NCBI GenBank assembly: GCA_026983735.1
Contig: JALSTN010000231.1
Coordinates: forward strand, 1-41,252
Direction of reading: 5' to 3'
Source of the DNA: Saprospiraceae bacterium
Lineage (GTDB): Bacteria; Bacteroidota; Bacteroidia; Chitinophagales; Saprospiraceae
DNA length: 41,252 nucleotides
Below are positions 1-8,500 of this stretch, in pieces. The position numbers and the translations under genes are program-made. Below the pieces are notes generated by a model. That model worked only from the letters and a program-made list of their open reading frames with translations. It did not search any database and had not been told where the DNA came from. Position 1 is the first letter of the stretch. Each line of letters begins with the position of its first letter.

Positions 1-194
1 TGCAAAGAAGAAGATAAACAATGTTGACCATTTCATATCTTTAAAATTTTCTAATAAATTGTAAATAAATGTATTATAAAATTTCTGCAGCTATGTAACC
101 GCTGCGCTCTCACATGAATTTTTTTAAACAAAACTCTGTGTGAAATTTATGTTTAATAAAATTCATATTCGTTTCATACTATACAATTTTAAGA
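1..194. other. AT-rich gene-free left edge
   Basis: No convincing open reading frame starts or ends here except the stop of the FmdE-like gene at the right side. The stretch is AT-rich and holds one copy of the dispersed decamer in minus orientation. I see no hairpin followed by a T-run that would clearly terminate the minus-strand cluster that ends here. Confidence 0.5.
28..37 (-). repeat. Decamer TATGAAATGG, copy 1
   Basis: Intergenic, 158 bp beyond the stop of the FmdE gene. Flanks A and T. Faces away from copy 2. Confidence 0.85.
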
Positions 195-902
195 TTACTG
201 AATACATTTTGACTTATTTTTATTGAGAACATCTGTCTTGATATAATCATTTTTAAGGATAGGTTTCCATATGAAATGGTGAAGCTCCTTTACGGTAAAC
301 ACCTTTTGGGGATCCGTTTTTAACAGATAATCTGCAAAATCAGCCTCCATCTTTTTTAACTTATCCAAGTCGCAAGCCGGCAATTCGCCTTTCATGGCTT
401 TTGCGCCCAAAACATTAATTTCTTTAGGCTTAATTCCGCTTTTCATACCTACCAATACAGCCTTGCCGTTGTCCTTTCGCTGAAGGATATAGAACCCATC
501 CTTTATGCTGTTGTCCACATAAAAGGAATTAAACTGATATCTACCACCTGATACATATACAGCGACATCAGTGAGACAAGGAGAGCTCTTGCTCACAATA
601 CGTGTATTGGTTCGATCCACAACCCCATCGGGGTAAAGTTTGTCCAACCCCTGTCGAATGCCTAAAAAGCCCACGACTAATCCATCACACAAATGTCCAT
701 GGAATTTCTCCAAATCCCTTAGGCCAATCCCATGCTCTAGACCCAAGCGCCCTTTAGAAAAATCTGTGTCCACCACCTTAATTTTAGGGCTTTTATCCGG
801 ATGTATTTGGGCAGTACCTCGAAAGGAAACACAACTGTTCACAAGTAGAAAAAGACTCACTATGAAGATACTTTTCCCTATATATTTTAACCTATTATAC
901 AT
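195..902 (-). CDS. FmdE-family lipoprotein
   Basis: A 235-residue protein. A hydrophobic N-terminus ends in a lipobox-like LVNSC (Cys24), so it is probably a lipoprotein of the periplasmic or outer-membrane face. The core is an FmdE domain (the family named after formylmethanofuran dehydrogenase subunit E). Its hallmark FHGHLCDGL is near residues 67-75, with His68, His70 and Cys72 as likely metal ligands, and a second SPCLTDVAVYVSGGR block follows. FmdE proteins outside methanogens have no settled function; metal binding is the common thread. It is the last gene of a minus-strand cluster, 44 nt after the permease, so it is probably co-transcribed with the permease, rhodanese and thioredoxin. 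The FmdE assignment is strong. A formylmethanofuran role is not implied, since nothing else of that pathway is present. Confidence 0.85.
   Translation of the reverse strand: MYNRLKYIGKSIFIVSLFLLVNSCVSFRGTAQIHPDKSPKIKVVDTDFSKGRLGLEHGIGLRDLEKFHGHLCDGLVVGFLGIRQGLDKLYPDGVVDRTNTRIVSKSSPCLTDVAVYVSGGRYQFNSFYVDNSIKDGFYILQRKDNGKAVLVGMKSGIKPKEINVLGAKAMKGELPACDLDKLKKMEADFADYLLKTDPQKVFTVKELHHFIWKPILKNDYIKTDVLNKNKSKCIQ
270..279 (+). repeat. Decamer TATGAAATGG, copy 2
   Basis: Inside the FmdE-like gene, antisense; the coding strand reads His-Phe-Ile across it. Flanks A and T. Confidence 0.85.
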
Positions 903-946
903 AATCCATATTTATTTATATCGTTCACTATTCTTTCTAGTGCCTC

Positions 947-1924
947 TTACAATATTACATTAAAGAGGTATCCGGACAAAATAATACAAAACGTGACCAC
1001 CCCAAAAAACACCCCAATTAAACGCACCGTCATCACCTTTTTGAGCAGCATGGCCTCAGGCAAGGACAGTGCCACTACGCCCATCATAAATGCAATGGCA
1101 GTTCCTATGGGCACTCCCTTATCTACTAAAACCTGTACGACCGGCAGTATACCTGAAGCATTGGAATACATCGGAACAGCGAGAATAGTAGCCAAAGGTA
1201 CCGCGAATATATTATCCTTGCTCATGTAATGCTCGAAAAAACCCTCCGGCACATATCCATGCATGACCCCACCTATGGCAATACCAAGTAGGACGTAGGG
1301 TACGACCCCCTTCAAAATCGTCTTAACCTCATTTAGAATCACCTTAAAACGTTGTTTAAAGGTCTGTTTTTCCCCTGTAAAGGCCACCTGATCTCTTTGA
1401 CTTTGTTCGAGCACCTGTTTGACCCAAGGTGTTAAGAGCCTTTCCAAATGCAACCGCTGAAGAATCATCCCCGATAACGTGCCGAGTAGCACACCACTCA
1501 CCACATATATCCCTGTCATTTTTGCGCCGAACAAGCCCAAAAATAATCCCACTGCAACTTCATTTACCAATGGAGAGGTGACTAAGAAGGCAAATGTCAC
1601 ACCCAAAGGGATCCCCCCTTTGACAAATCCTATAAATAAAGGTACAGAAGAGCAGGAGCAAAAAGGTGTGACAACACCAAACAAACTGGCCATAAAATAT
1701 TCTAAGCCATAAAGTCTATTGCGAGATAAATAATTGCGTACTCTGTCGATAGGAAAATAACTATTGACAACTCCCATTAAAAATACGACAATGACAAGTA
1801 AAAGTAATATCTTGATGGAATCATATATAAAAAAATGAAGGGCATCTGCCATATGAGTTCCCGAGGACATACCTATCCCGTCATATACTATCCGGTCGGC
1901 CAATCTATCTATCCAGTCAAACAT
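947..1924 (-). CDS. ArsP/YraQ-type permease (DUF318 family)
   Basis: A 325-residue polytopic inner-membrane protein with about eight hydrophobic segments. The diagnostic TPFCSCSSVP lies near residues 86-95, and the second half repeats the fold with an AVPMYSNASG loop. This is the permease family PF03773, which includes the organoarsenical exporter ArsP and uncharacterised YraQ proteins. The paired cysteines in the transmembrane CSC motif are the probable thiolate ligands for a metalloid or metal. It begins 16 nt after the rhodanese stop and precedes the FmdE lipoprotein. Family members often sit beside a small CxxC thioredoxin, as here. The substrate (arsenic, another metal or a thiol compound) cannot be read from the sequence. 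No ArsR-type repressor is visible in the window. Confidence 0.85.
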   Translation of the reverse strand: MFDWIDRLADRIVYDGIGMSSGTHMADALHFFIYDSIKILLLLVIVVFLMGVVNSYFPIDRVRNYLSRNRLYGLEYFMASLFGVVTPFCSCSSVPLFIGFVKGGIPLGVTFAFLVTSPLVNEVAVGLFLGLFGAKMTGIYVVSGVLLGTLSGMILQRLHLERLLTPWVKQVLEQSQRDQVAFTGEKQTFKQRFKVILNEVKTILKGVVPYVLLGIAIGGVMHGYVPEGFFEHYMSKDNIFAVPLATILAVPMYSNASGILPVVQVLVDKGVPIGTAIAFMMGVVALSLPEAMLLKKVMTVRLIGVFFGVVTFCIILSGYLFNVIL

Positions 1925-1940
1925 TTGCTAAAGGGATTAA

Positions 1941-2318
1941 CTAACAACAATTGGGTTTCGAACAATCACAGGAAGCCTGGGATGCTAATGACGCCACATC
2001 TCCTTTGACCGGAAATCCGTTGGCTACCCACTTTAATAACCCCTCTCTCATATTGTAAACTTGTTGGTATCCTGCATTCATCAGATAATAGGTCGCCCGG
2101 AGACTTCTCTCCCCACTTAGACACACCAATACGATATCCCTATCCTTTGGAATCTCCCTCCACCTTTCCTCTAATTCCTGAAGTGGTATCTCAAGACAAT
2201 GAGGAACATCAAAAGTTACTTGATCTAATTCAGTACGACTCCTAACATCGACAAATAACGCACCGTTTTCCGCTTTACCTTTAGCAGTTGTTGGGCATAT
2301 TTCATTCGCTCGTTTCAT
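1941..2318 (-). CDS. Rhodanese-like protein with Cys-rich tail
   Basis: A single-domain rhodanese of 125 residues counted from the ATG at 2318 (MKRANE). The longer ORF-track start adds an AT-rich, hydrophobic leader that is not part of the domain and is probably untranslated. The active-site loop is CLSGERS with Cys66, which in the family carries a persulfide. The substrate-binding face includes the FVDVRSRTEL motif. The C-terminus is unusual: ASCDCSKPNCC, four cysteines in the last nine residues, which resembles a soft-metal or sulfur-relay site. It sits between the thioredoxin and the permease, so a sulfur-transfer or thiol step linked to transport is likely but inferred. Confidence 0.88.
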   Translation of the reverse strand: MKRANEICPTTAKGKAENGALFVDVRSRTELDQVTFDVPHCLEIPLQELEERWREIPKDRDIVLVCLSGERSLRATYYLMNAGYQQVYNMREGLLKWVANGFPVKGDVASLASQASCDCSKPNCC

Positions 2319-2500
2319 GTATTTTAAATATTTTATAATGAATAGATATAAATGTAGTACAAATTTATGCACATATACCCATTGCGCTCATATCGAAGTC
2401 TTAATATTTATAAAAATAGAGCACCCTTTCCGGATAAATTTTATTCTCGTCAATTGATACAAATGGATTATTAGGAGCTACTTTGGTGTTGGTGTAGTTA

Positions 2501-2737
2501 TTAACTCAATATCTCCAAAAGCTCTTCCTTTGAAGGCACACGGCCTTTTATCTTTATCTCCTCATCTACGACAACAGCAGGTGTAGACAATACATTGTAC
2601 TGCATGATATCCATTATATCTTCGACCTTGATGATCTCCGCTTCGATATGATGCTCATGAACCACCTCCGTCACCAAAGCAACGGTGGTCTTACAATTTG
2701 GGCAACCCGTGCCTAATATTTTAATTACTTTACTCAT
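2501..2737 (-). CDS. Small thioredoxin-fold redox disulfide protein
   Basis: A 78-residue minimal thioredoxin-like protein of the redox-active disulfide 2 / thioredoxin_3 group. The active site is CPNC at residues 12-15, close to the N-terminus, and a cis-proline block STPAVVVD follows in the second half. It lacks a signal peptide, so it should act in the cytoplasm. It is the first gene of the minus-strand cluster leading to rhodanese, permease and FmdE lipoprotein, with a 182-nt gap before the rhodanese. In other bacteria this family is repeatedly found beside PF03773 permeases and arsenic-resistance genes, and that context fits here. It probably reduces a thiol or metalloid intermediate for the permease; that role is inference. 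Confidence 0.87.
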   Translation of the reverse strand: MSKVIKILGTGCPNCKTTVALVTEVVHEHHIEAEIIKVEDIMDIMQYNVLSTPAVVVDEEIKIKGRVPSKEELLEILS

Positions 2738-2890
2738 ATTTTATTCTTTAAATAATTAATACATTTTCTTTAGAAACAGCATCTTACCAACCTACCCTCC
2801 TGCAATATTGTCTACCCTACTACACCCGGTCACATCCCACTCCCCTCCTTATAAACAACCGTTTAAAAACCCTATATTCATTTTACATCG

Positions 2891-2898
2891 CAAATGTA
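2891..2898 (-). promoter_or_regulatory. Candidate -7 element TACATTTG
   Basis: The minus strand reads TACATTTG, matching the Bacteroidota -7 consensus TANNTTTG. It would start a transcript with a leader of roughly 150 nt for the thioredoxin-rhodanese-permease-FmdE cluster. No TTG or TTTG sits at the usual 19-bp distance upstream, so this is only suggestive. Confidence 0.3.
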
Positions 2899-3079
2899 CG
2901 ATTAATGACGTTATCCAGTATAATAAAAGGTTAATAAATTAAGTAAAATAGTAAGAAAGATTGTCTACTGGGTTATACGCGCATAGTATTAACCATTGAA
3001 ACAACAATCCCGCTAAAGCTTGAAAAGTCACTGTTCTACACATCCCACTACCGGTGGTGTTATACAGGATGGCAAATTG

Positions 3080-3094
3080 TGAACATAATGTTCA
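3080..3094. promoter_or_regulatory. Operator-like palindrome TGAACAT-A-ATGTTCA
   Basis: A perfect 7-bp inverted repeat around one central base, typical in size of a dimeric regulator site. An imperfect palindrome, CACTACCGGTGGTG, lies about 20 bp away at 3046-3059. Both are in the long divergent region and could control either flanking transcript. No matching regulator gene is visible nearby. Confidence 0.35.
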
Positions 3095-3321
3095 TTTTTT
3101 CCTTTCAAAATTATCGAAAAAAATCCTAGAAACATCGACTTCTAGCCAAAACGCATTCAAACGTATCCGCGATCATTTTTCCGGGTTAGGCCTCAAATAA
3201 AGCATGCCAAAAGAAAAAAAGAATCCTTACTTTGCAGTAAATAATCGGCACAGTCACTATAGTTATAATTGATGTGTACTTTATGATGCAATAATTTTCA
3301 TCTTCGTTTGACAAAAATGCA

Positions 3322-3329
3322 TACTTTTG
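3322..3329 (+). promoter_or_regulatory. -7 element TACTTTTG upstream of lipoprotein
   Basis: The sequence matches TANNTTTG and ends 13 nt before the ATG at 3343, which would give a nearly leaderless mRNA. A TTTG is present at 3307-3310, but only 11 bp upstream, closer than the usual spacing, so the -33 half is uncertain. Confidence 0.35.
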
Positions 3330-3342
3330 CAAAAAAGTACGC

Positions 3343-3822
3343 ATGAGATTAATTTTATCATTTTGGATAGTCATCAGTTTAATGTTAAGCGCTTGCAATA
3401 GTGGTGAGAAAATGAAGCCAATGTCTTTATTAGACTACGGCATACCCTTAACCATCCTAGTCCCGGACAGTGCTAAGGTTCGGCACCGTAAACTCAGCTT
3501 GGAAGAAGACATCACTATTAACGGGCCTTCTAATTATAAGTTACAGATTTTTGTAGCCTCCAAGACACATGCCAACGCAGCCAAACTCTTGGCAGACCAG
3601 AAAGAGCTTGTCCGACAAAGTCCTTTTTTTAGCAAGGTAACGGAAGAACTACCGGATGGATTAAAGTTTGAATCCAAAATTGACTCTACATTGACCTATG
3701 GATTTCGCAGGGTTCGAATGATGGGAGATAAAGAGATTATTTTCAGGGAAGCATTGCTCGGCACCTTCTCCAAAGAGGATATTGATCGAATGTACCGGTC
3801 GCTTGACCCAAAGAAAAAGTAA
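3343..3822 (+). CDS. Small hypothetical lipoprotein
   Basis: A 159-residue protein with a signal peptide ending in the lipobox LMLSACNSG (Cys at about residue 18), so it should be exported and lipid-anchored. The mature part is a compact, charged, single domain (LTILVPDSAKV near the start, FRRVRMMGDKEIIFREALL near the end) with no motif I can tie to a named family. It is monocistronic: its own likely promoter is upstream and a strong bidirectional terminator is downstream. The convergent neighbour is another lipoprotein. Function unknown. Confidence 0.75.
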   Translation: MRLILSFWIVISLMLSACNSGEKMKPMSLLDYGIPLTILVPDSAKVRHRKLSLEEDITINGPSNYKLQIFVASKTHANAAKLLADQKELVRQSPFFSKVTEELPDGLKFESKIDSTLTYGFRRVRMMGDKEIIFREALLGTFSKEDIDRMYRSLDPKKK

Positions 3823-3999
3823 ATCTATCCTCTAGAATATTATAGCGCGAGGTGCATTCATTCGCTATACGCAAGTAGGTGGGCAAGGAGGCGTCGTGGG
3901 GTCTGACGACAAGGTAAAATGCTAGGATTTGAAGTCTAGATGTACTTAAGACGAAGGACAGTTGGCGGGCAATTGGATTATAATAGCATCGAAGGACAT

Positions 4000-4035
4000 A
4001 AAAAAGGAGGAAATGTATACATTTCCTCCTTTTTT
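4000..4035. terminator. Bidirectional terminator, perfect 36-bp palindrome
   Basis: An uninterrupted inverted repeat with 18-nt arms: A-run, GGAGGAAATGTA, then its exact complement ending in a T-run. Read from either strand it gives a stem followed by a U-tract, so it can terminate both convergent lipoprotein genes (stop codons at 3822 on plus and 4089 on minus). Confidence 0.9.
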
Positions 4036-4088
4036 ATCTAACCGCAGGGCGTTATGAACAATGCCTCCGGTATGGGATCAGTAAGGTT

Positions 4089-5243
4089 TTATCCTTTAAT
4101 TCTAAGAGAATAATTATCTAAATTATCACCAGAAGTGGCATTCGCAGCCATCACCATTACGGCGAAATAATCGCTTCCAACTTTAACGGTAAAGATCATT
4201 CCTGCATCGAGTTTAGGTGTTTCGCTTACAGCTGTTCCGTTGTTGAACATTGTTTCGATTTGGGCAGCAGTCTGAATATTGTTAAAGTCAGCATTAGCAG
4301 CAGCCATTACTAATTGGGCCCCTTTAACGGCCTTGATCTTTTGAATCCAATTTCCATTGCCATCTATACCGGAGTCCATAAGATCTCTATCTGCACTAGA
4401 TGAGCTAACGGTAGTGAAGGTATTTAAGTCTACACTTCCTTTTTTGGGTCCATCGGCATTCCACATAATAACACCGGAAGTATCTTGTAACCCACCTGCC
4501 AGATTAACGACCAGGTCTACAGAAGCAGAGGTTCCATTATCATCCGTAACTTCCACCTTAAAATTATTCATACCCGGCTTATTCGCTCTTACCCAGAAAG
4601 ACTTTTCAAAGCCATTAACATCATCCCCCGCGAGAGGCATCGGGTTGGCGCTAAAGTTGGTATTCGCATCTCCCCAATACAAATCATCCGTAGATACTGC
4701 GTTGCCATCTCCATCAGTTACAGAAAGAGTGGTAAGTGCTCCGCCACCACTTGCTTTCAAGGTAAACATCACTTTCACAGGAGGTGCATCAGTTAGTGTA
4801 ATTGAGGGCGTACCATTAACTACTTCCAAGGTCAAGTCCTCAGCTATGACATCGACCGTAAAGGTCTCATTATCTGTCTTACCATTATCATCTGTCAAGA
4901 CGACTTCGTAAGTAGCAGAACCACTATCATGCGCTTTGATTCCTACGGAATAAGTAAAGCCATCTTTATCAGCACCGGTTATCAGGTGCGTACCGGATGC
5001 CACATCACCGGAAAGACGAGCAGCATCGATCACCTGACCATCCTGCAAAAACTGAAGGGTTTTCAACTGAGCAGTACCTACTGTTCCTTTTACGGAGATA
5101 TTGAAGACTTCCCCTGCATTGACTGCTGAGGTTGGTGTATTGGTCACTGCTACGACCGGATCGAGTTCAGAACCACAGGAAGCCATAAACATTCCTAGGG
5201 TGACGACTGCTAATACTTTGGATAAAAACGAGAATTTTCTCAT
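4089..5243 (-). CDS. Ig-like-domain lipoprotein
   Basis: A 384-residue protein. The signal peptide ends in a clear lipobox, MFMASCGSE (Cys at about residue 23). The mature chain appears to hold two or three immunoglobulin/cadherin-like beta domains: each carries a DDNGK/TDDNGTSA-type loop (residues about 117-128 and 230-240) typical of Bacteroidota Ig-like lipoproteins. The C-terminal part from about residue 255 is a separate domain with no named motif. It is expressed from a canonical promoter and is terminated by the shared palindrome downstream. Likely cell-surface or periplasmic; a specific ligand or role is not visible. Confidence 0.72.
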   Translation of the reverse strand: MRKFSFLSKVLAVVTLGMFMASCGSELDPVVAVTNTPTSAVNAGEVFNISVKGTVGTAQLKTLQFLQDGQVIDAARLSGDVASGTHLITGADKDGFTYSVGIKAHDSGSATYEVVLTDDNGKTDNETFTVDVIAEDLTLEVVNGTPSITLTDAPPVKVMFTLKASGGGALTTLSVTDGDGNAVSTDDLYWGDANTNFSANPMPLAGDDVNGFEKSFWVRANKPGMNNFKVEVTDDNGTSASVDLVVNLAGGLQDTSGVIMWNADGPKKGSVDLNTFTTVSSSSADRDLMDSGIDGNGNWIQKIKAVKGAQLVMAAANADFNNIQTAAQIETMFNNGTAVSETPKLDAGMIFTVKVGSDYFAVMVMAANATSGDNLDNYSLRIKG

Positions 5244-5281
5244 ATTCGTAAATTTTTATAAGTGAATAAAATAATGAATTA

Positions 5282-5311
5282 CAAAGGTAAAGTAAATATT
5301 TAATGTTTCAA
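5282..5311 (-). promoter_or_regulatory. Canonical Bacteroidota promoter (TTG-N19-TACCTTTG)
   Basis: On the minus strand a TTG (5311-5309) is followed after exactly 19 bp by TACCTTTG (5289-5282). This fits the phylum consensus TTTG/TTG - N19 - TANNTTTG. Transcription would start near 5275 and give a leader of about 30 nt before the Ig-like lipoprotein at 5243. It is the best promoter in the window. Confidence 0.7.
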
Positions 5312-5400
5312 TTACTTTCACTTTCGGATTAACAACATCTTAACATTAGTAATAATATATTGTTTAACTGAATACCGGTTATTAAAGCTATTGCATTTGG

Positions 5401-5410
5401 TATGAAATGG
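5401..5410 (+). repeat. Decamer TATGAAATGG, copy 3
   Basis: Intergenic, between the divergent Ig-like lipoprotein and T9SS giant. Shares ATTTGG upstream with copy 7 and TGAAG downstream with copy 2. Confidence 0.85.
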
Positions 5411-5539
5411 TGAAGTGACCAATCAACTTATATTCTCTCTCCCTTTCTAACGTAAAACACCTCGAATTGATGTATAATTCTTTATTTTTTTTTACCTTGT
5501 GGCTCAAATTTACTTTAATCCCATTTGACAATATTCGAT

Positions 5540-8500
5540 ATGCGTATTCTTTACCTTTTAATTTTAATTGGCGCAACACTTCAGGTTAACGCTCAAAACA
5601 GAAACGGTGTCCAATTTCGAGAAACCACTTGTAATTTAGACGTAGATGCAGGCGAAGACATCGTACTTTGCAATGGAGAACCTGGTCAATTAAACGGGTC
5701 AGCCAGCGGAGATATCACTTCCGTTGAATGGACACCGCCTATCGGGTTGAGCGACCCTAATTCCTTATCACCTACCGTGGATGTCAGCACCCAAACCGTA
5801 TATACCCTTACCGTAATGGGGATCGGTGGTAATGTCATTGAAAACGGAGATTTTGAAACAGGAAATATTAGCCCCGCCACTTCCAGTTTAGCATTTCATA
5901 ACCCGGGCACCTTCTACGCAGGGCCTCAAGGCACTTACACTGTAACTAGTGTATTTCAGGTAACAGGAGTGCCCAATGTCTGTGACCCCCACGGTGGGGG
6001 TAACATGATGGTCGTCCATGGTGGAAGCCCGAACATGTGGTGCCAGACAGTGAGCGTTGAGCCGATGACAGATTACAAATTTTCCGGATGGTTTATGGGG
6101 GCAGACTTTTTGGGGTTAATTTCTACTACCGATGTCGATGTATATATCAATGGCCAAAACATTGGAGGAACCGGCGGCAATGGTATCTGCACATGGAATG
6201 AAGTCAAGGCGGTCTGGAACTCAGGTGGAGCGACCTCGGCCACTATCTGCATAGATGGCTCAGGAGATGGAAGCTCCTGGACGGCCATCGATGATCTGGA
6301 ACTTGTAGAATGCTGTGTTGAAAAAGATCAAGTAACCGTACGTGTAGAAAAGGTCCAAGCCAACATTCCCTTTGGGGGGGTATTAACTTGTACTGCACCA
6401 ACCCTTATGTTGGATGGACAGCGATTTTCAAAGGGCCCGATTGTGTCTTATGAATGGGATACCGATGATGGAGAAATCGTAGATGGACAATACGACCCAA
6501 TTGTAACCGTTGGGCACAAAGGCACCTACAACCTCACTGTAACCGGGGAATTAGGCTGTACAGATGAGACCTCTATACTTGTAGAGGGCAATACCGAGCC
6601 CCCTCCCCTAACCGTAGACAATACGCACCTCACCTGTCAGATCGATAGCGCCCGGATTATCGCTGAAGGAATGGGAGAGGAACTCGTTTATCATTGGACC
6701 GGACCCGACTCATTTTCCTCTTCCAAGGCTATTGATACCGTAGAAAATGGGGGGAAGTATTACGTAGAAATAATTGATAAATTCTTCTGTAAGAATAAAG
6801 ATAGCGTATTGGTTAAAGACTTTAAGACGAACAAATCCTATAGCATTGGGATTGACTCGCTTAGTTGTCAACAGGACTCAGCATTAATTTACCTTATAGG
6901 CGACACCTTGATCAGTGAATATAGTTGGACAAAAGGACAGAATACCACGACAGATACCAACCAAATAGTGGTTTACGATACAGGAGTCGTCCAAACCGTT
7001 TTTAAGGATAAGTTTGGATGTGTCTGGAGGGATACCTTACACATAGAAGGAGAAACGTCCCATCCCAATCTCTCAATTCAAGGGGATACCATCACTTGTA
7101 GCCAACCCGAAATTATGCTTTCTGCCTATTCGGACTCCCTTATTATGGAATATCAATGGAGTCTACCAAATGGTACTACTTCAACAGGAAAAACACTACT
7201 TACCCAAGATACCGGCTGGCATTATGTTACTGTTACACCGGTGCACGGATGTATGACTATCGACTCCTTCTATGTCCATCAAGTAGGGGATATCCCTAGT
7301 CTATCCATCCAGGGTGATACGATCAACTGTACCCGCCATTCGGTTACTTTAACTGGCACCTCCGACGGCCAATCCCTCGTGCCCCTTTGGAGCGGTCCGG
7401 GCATCGTACAAACCAATGGTTTATCTGCTGAAATTAATCAACCCGGCGTCTATACCCTTCAAATTACTACCCCAGAAGGCTGTGAGAAAAGTATTTCCTA
7501 CGAAGTCATAGCTGACACAGTTGCGCCAAACGTCGTCATCTTAGGTGGAGATATCGTCAATTGTTTAACCCCTTCTGTAAGGATATATCCTTACGGAGAC
7601 TCTACCATTTCATACCAATGGAATGTCCCCCCTCAAGTGATTAGAAAAGGAGATACCATCATAACGGATGTAGAAGGTTGGCACTACCTTTCGGGAACAA
7701 GCGATAATACTTGCAGTAGTATAGACAGCATTTATATTCAAGTTGATACCGCAAGACCTCCATTTCTACTTGACAAAATTGATTTTACTTGTCGTTCAGG
7801 AATGGGACAGGCATCTGTTTCCCCTCAAGATTCAGGGACTTATTATTGGCGCAAACCCGGAGAATCCACGTTTTTTATCGGAGATACTTCCATCATCGTC
7901 ACGGAGGAAGGCTGGATTTATTTCAAAGAAGTATATAGCAATTCTTGTGCGAGAGAAGACTCTATCTACGTCTCTGTTGATACCCTTGGTCCTATCCCGA
8001 TCGTAAAGGACGACACCTTGGACTGTGGGGATGACCAGTTGACATTGAACCTCATAATTAGGAATCCGTATGAAATGGTCGAATGGAGTGGAGCTAATGG
8101 ATTTTCTTCATCCGATCTTCACCCCGTCATTCGTGAGCCGGGGGACTATACGGTGACTGTTACCTCTTCAAATGGGTGCACCGGGACAGCAACACTTCAT
8201 ATCGAGCAAGTCGGAGCGATTCCTGATCTAACTATTCAGACTCCGGATACGATCACTTGTAGTAAAAGTGCTATTTTACTCGAACCACAATCTTCCTTTA
8301 ACAACTTATCGTATAATTGGACGTTCCCCGATGGGTCACAACATACAGATGCTTCTCCCAGTGTACAAGACTCCGGTTGGTATACGCTGACTGTCAAAAC
8401 TCCGGAAGGATGTACAAAAACTACCCGGATTTATGTAGCGGCTGACACGGAACGCCCAATGGTTTCTTGGTCAGTGGATACGCTTACTTGTAGTAAGCTA

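Larger units (their letters stand above)
2738..3342. other. 600-bp divergent intergenic region
   Basis: This region separates the thioredoxin cluster (minus) from a lipoprotein gene (plus). I see no credible gene: the 70-residue ORF on the minus strand (3186-3398) overlaps the lipoprotein start and shows no domain. It contains a TACATTTG element on the minus strand at 2891-2898 that could serve the thioredoxin operon, and operator-like palindromes at 3046-3059 and 3080-3094. Confidence 0.55.

Noticed and set aside
28-279. Inverted decamer pairs as hairpin terminators
   Set aside because: The closest opposite-facing pairs (28/270 and 7605/8069) are over 200 bp apart and cannot form a terminator stem.
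195-902. A formylmethanofuran/C1 pathway inferred from the FmdE domain
   Set aside because: No other Fmd/Fwd or methanopterin gene is present; FmdE domains occur widely in unrelated settings.
640-963. 107-residue plus-strand ORF
   Set aside because: It lies wholly opposite the FmdE lipoprotein gene and has no domain; it is a shadow frame.
4357-4911. 184-residue plus-strand ORF
   Set aside because: Antisense to the Ig-like lipoprotein gene, with a Ser/Thr/Pro-rich composition typical of shadow frames; no start signal or family.
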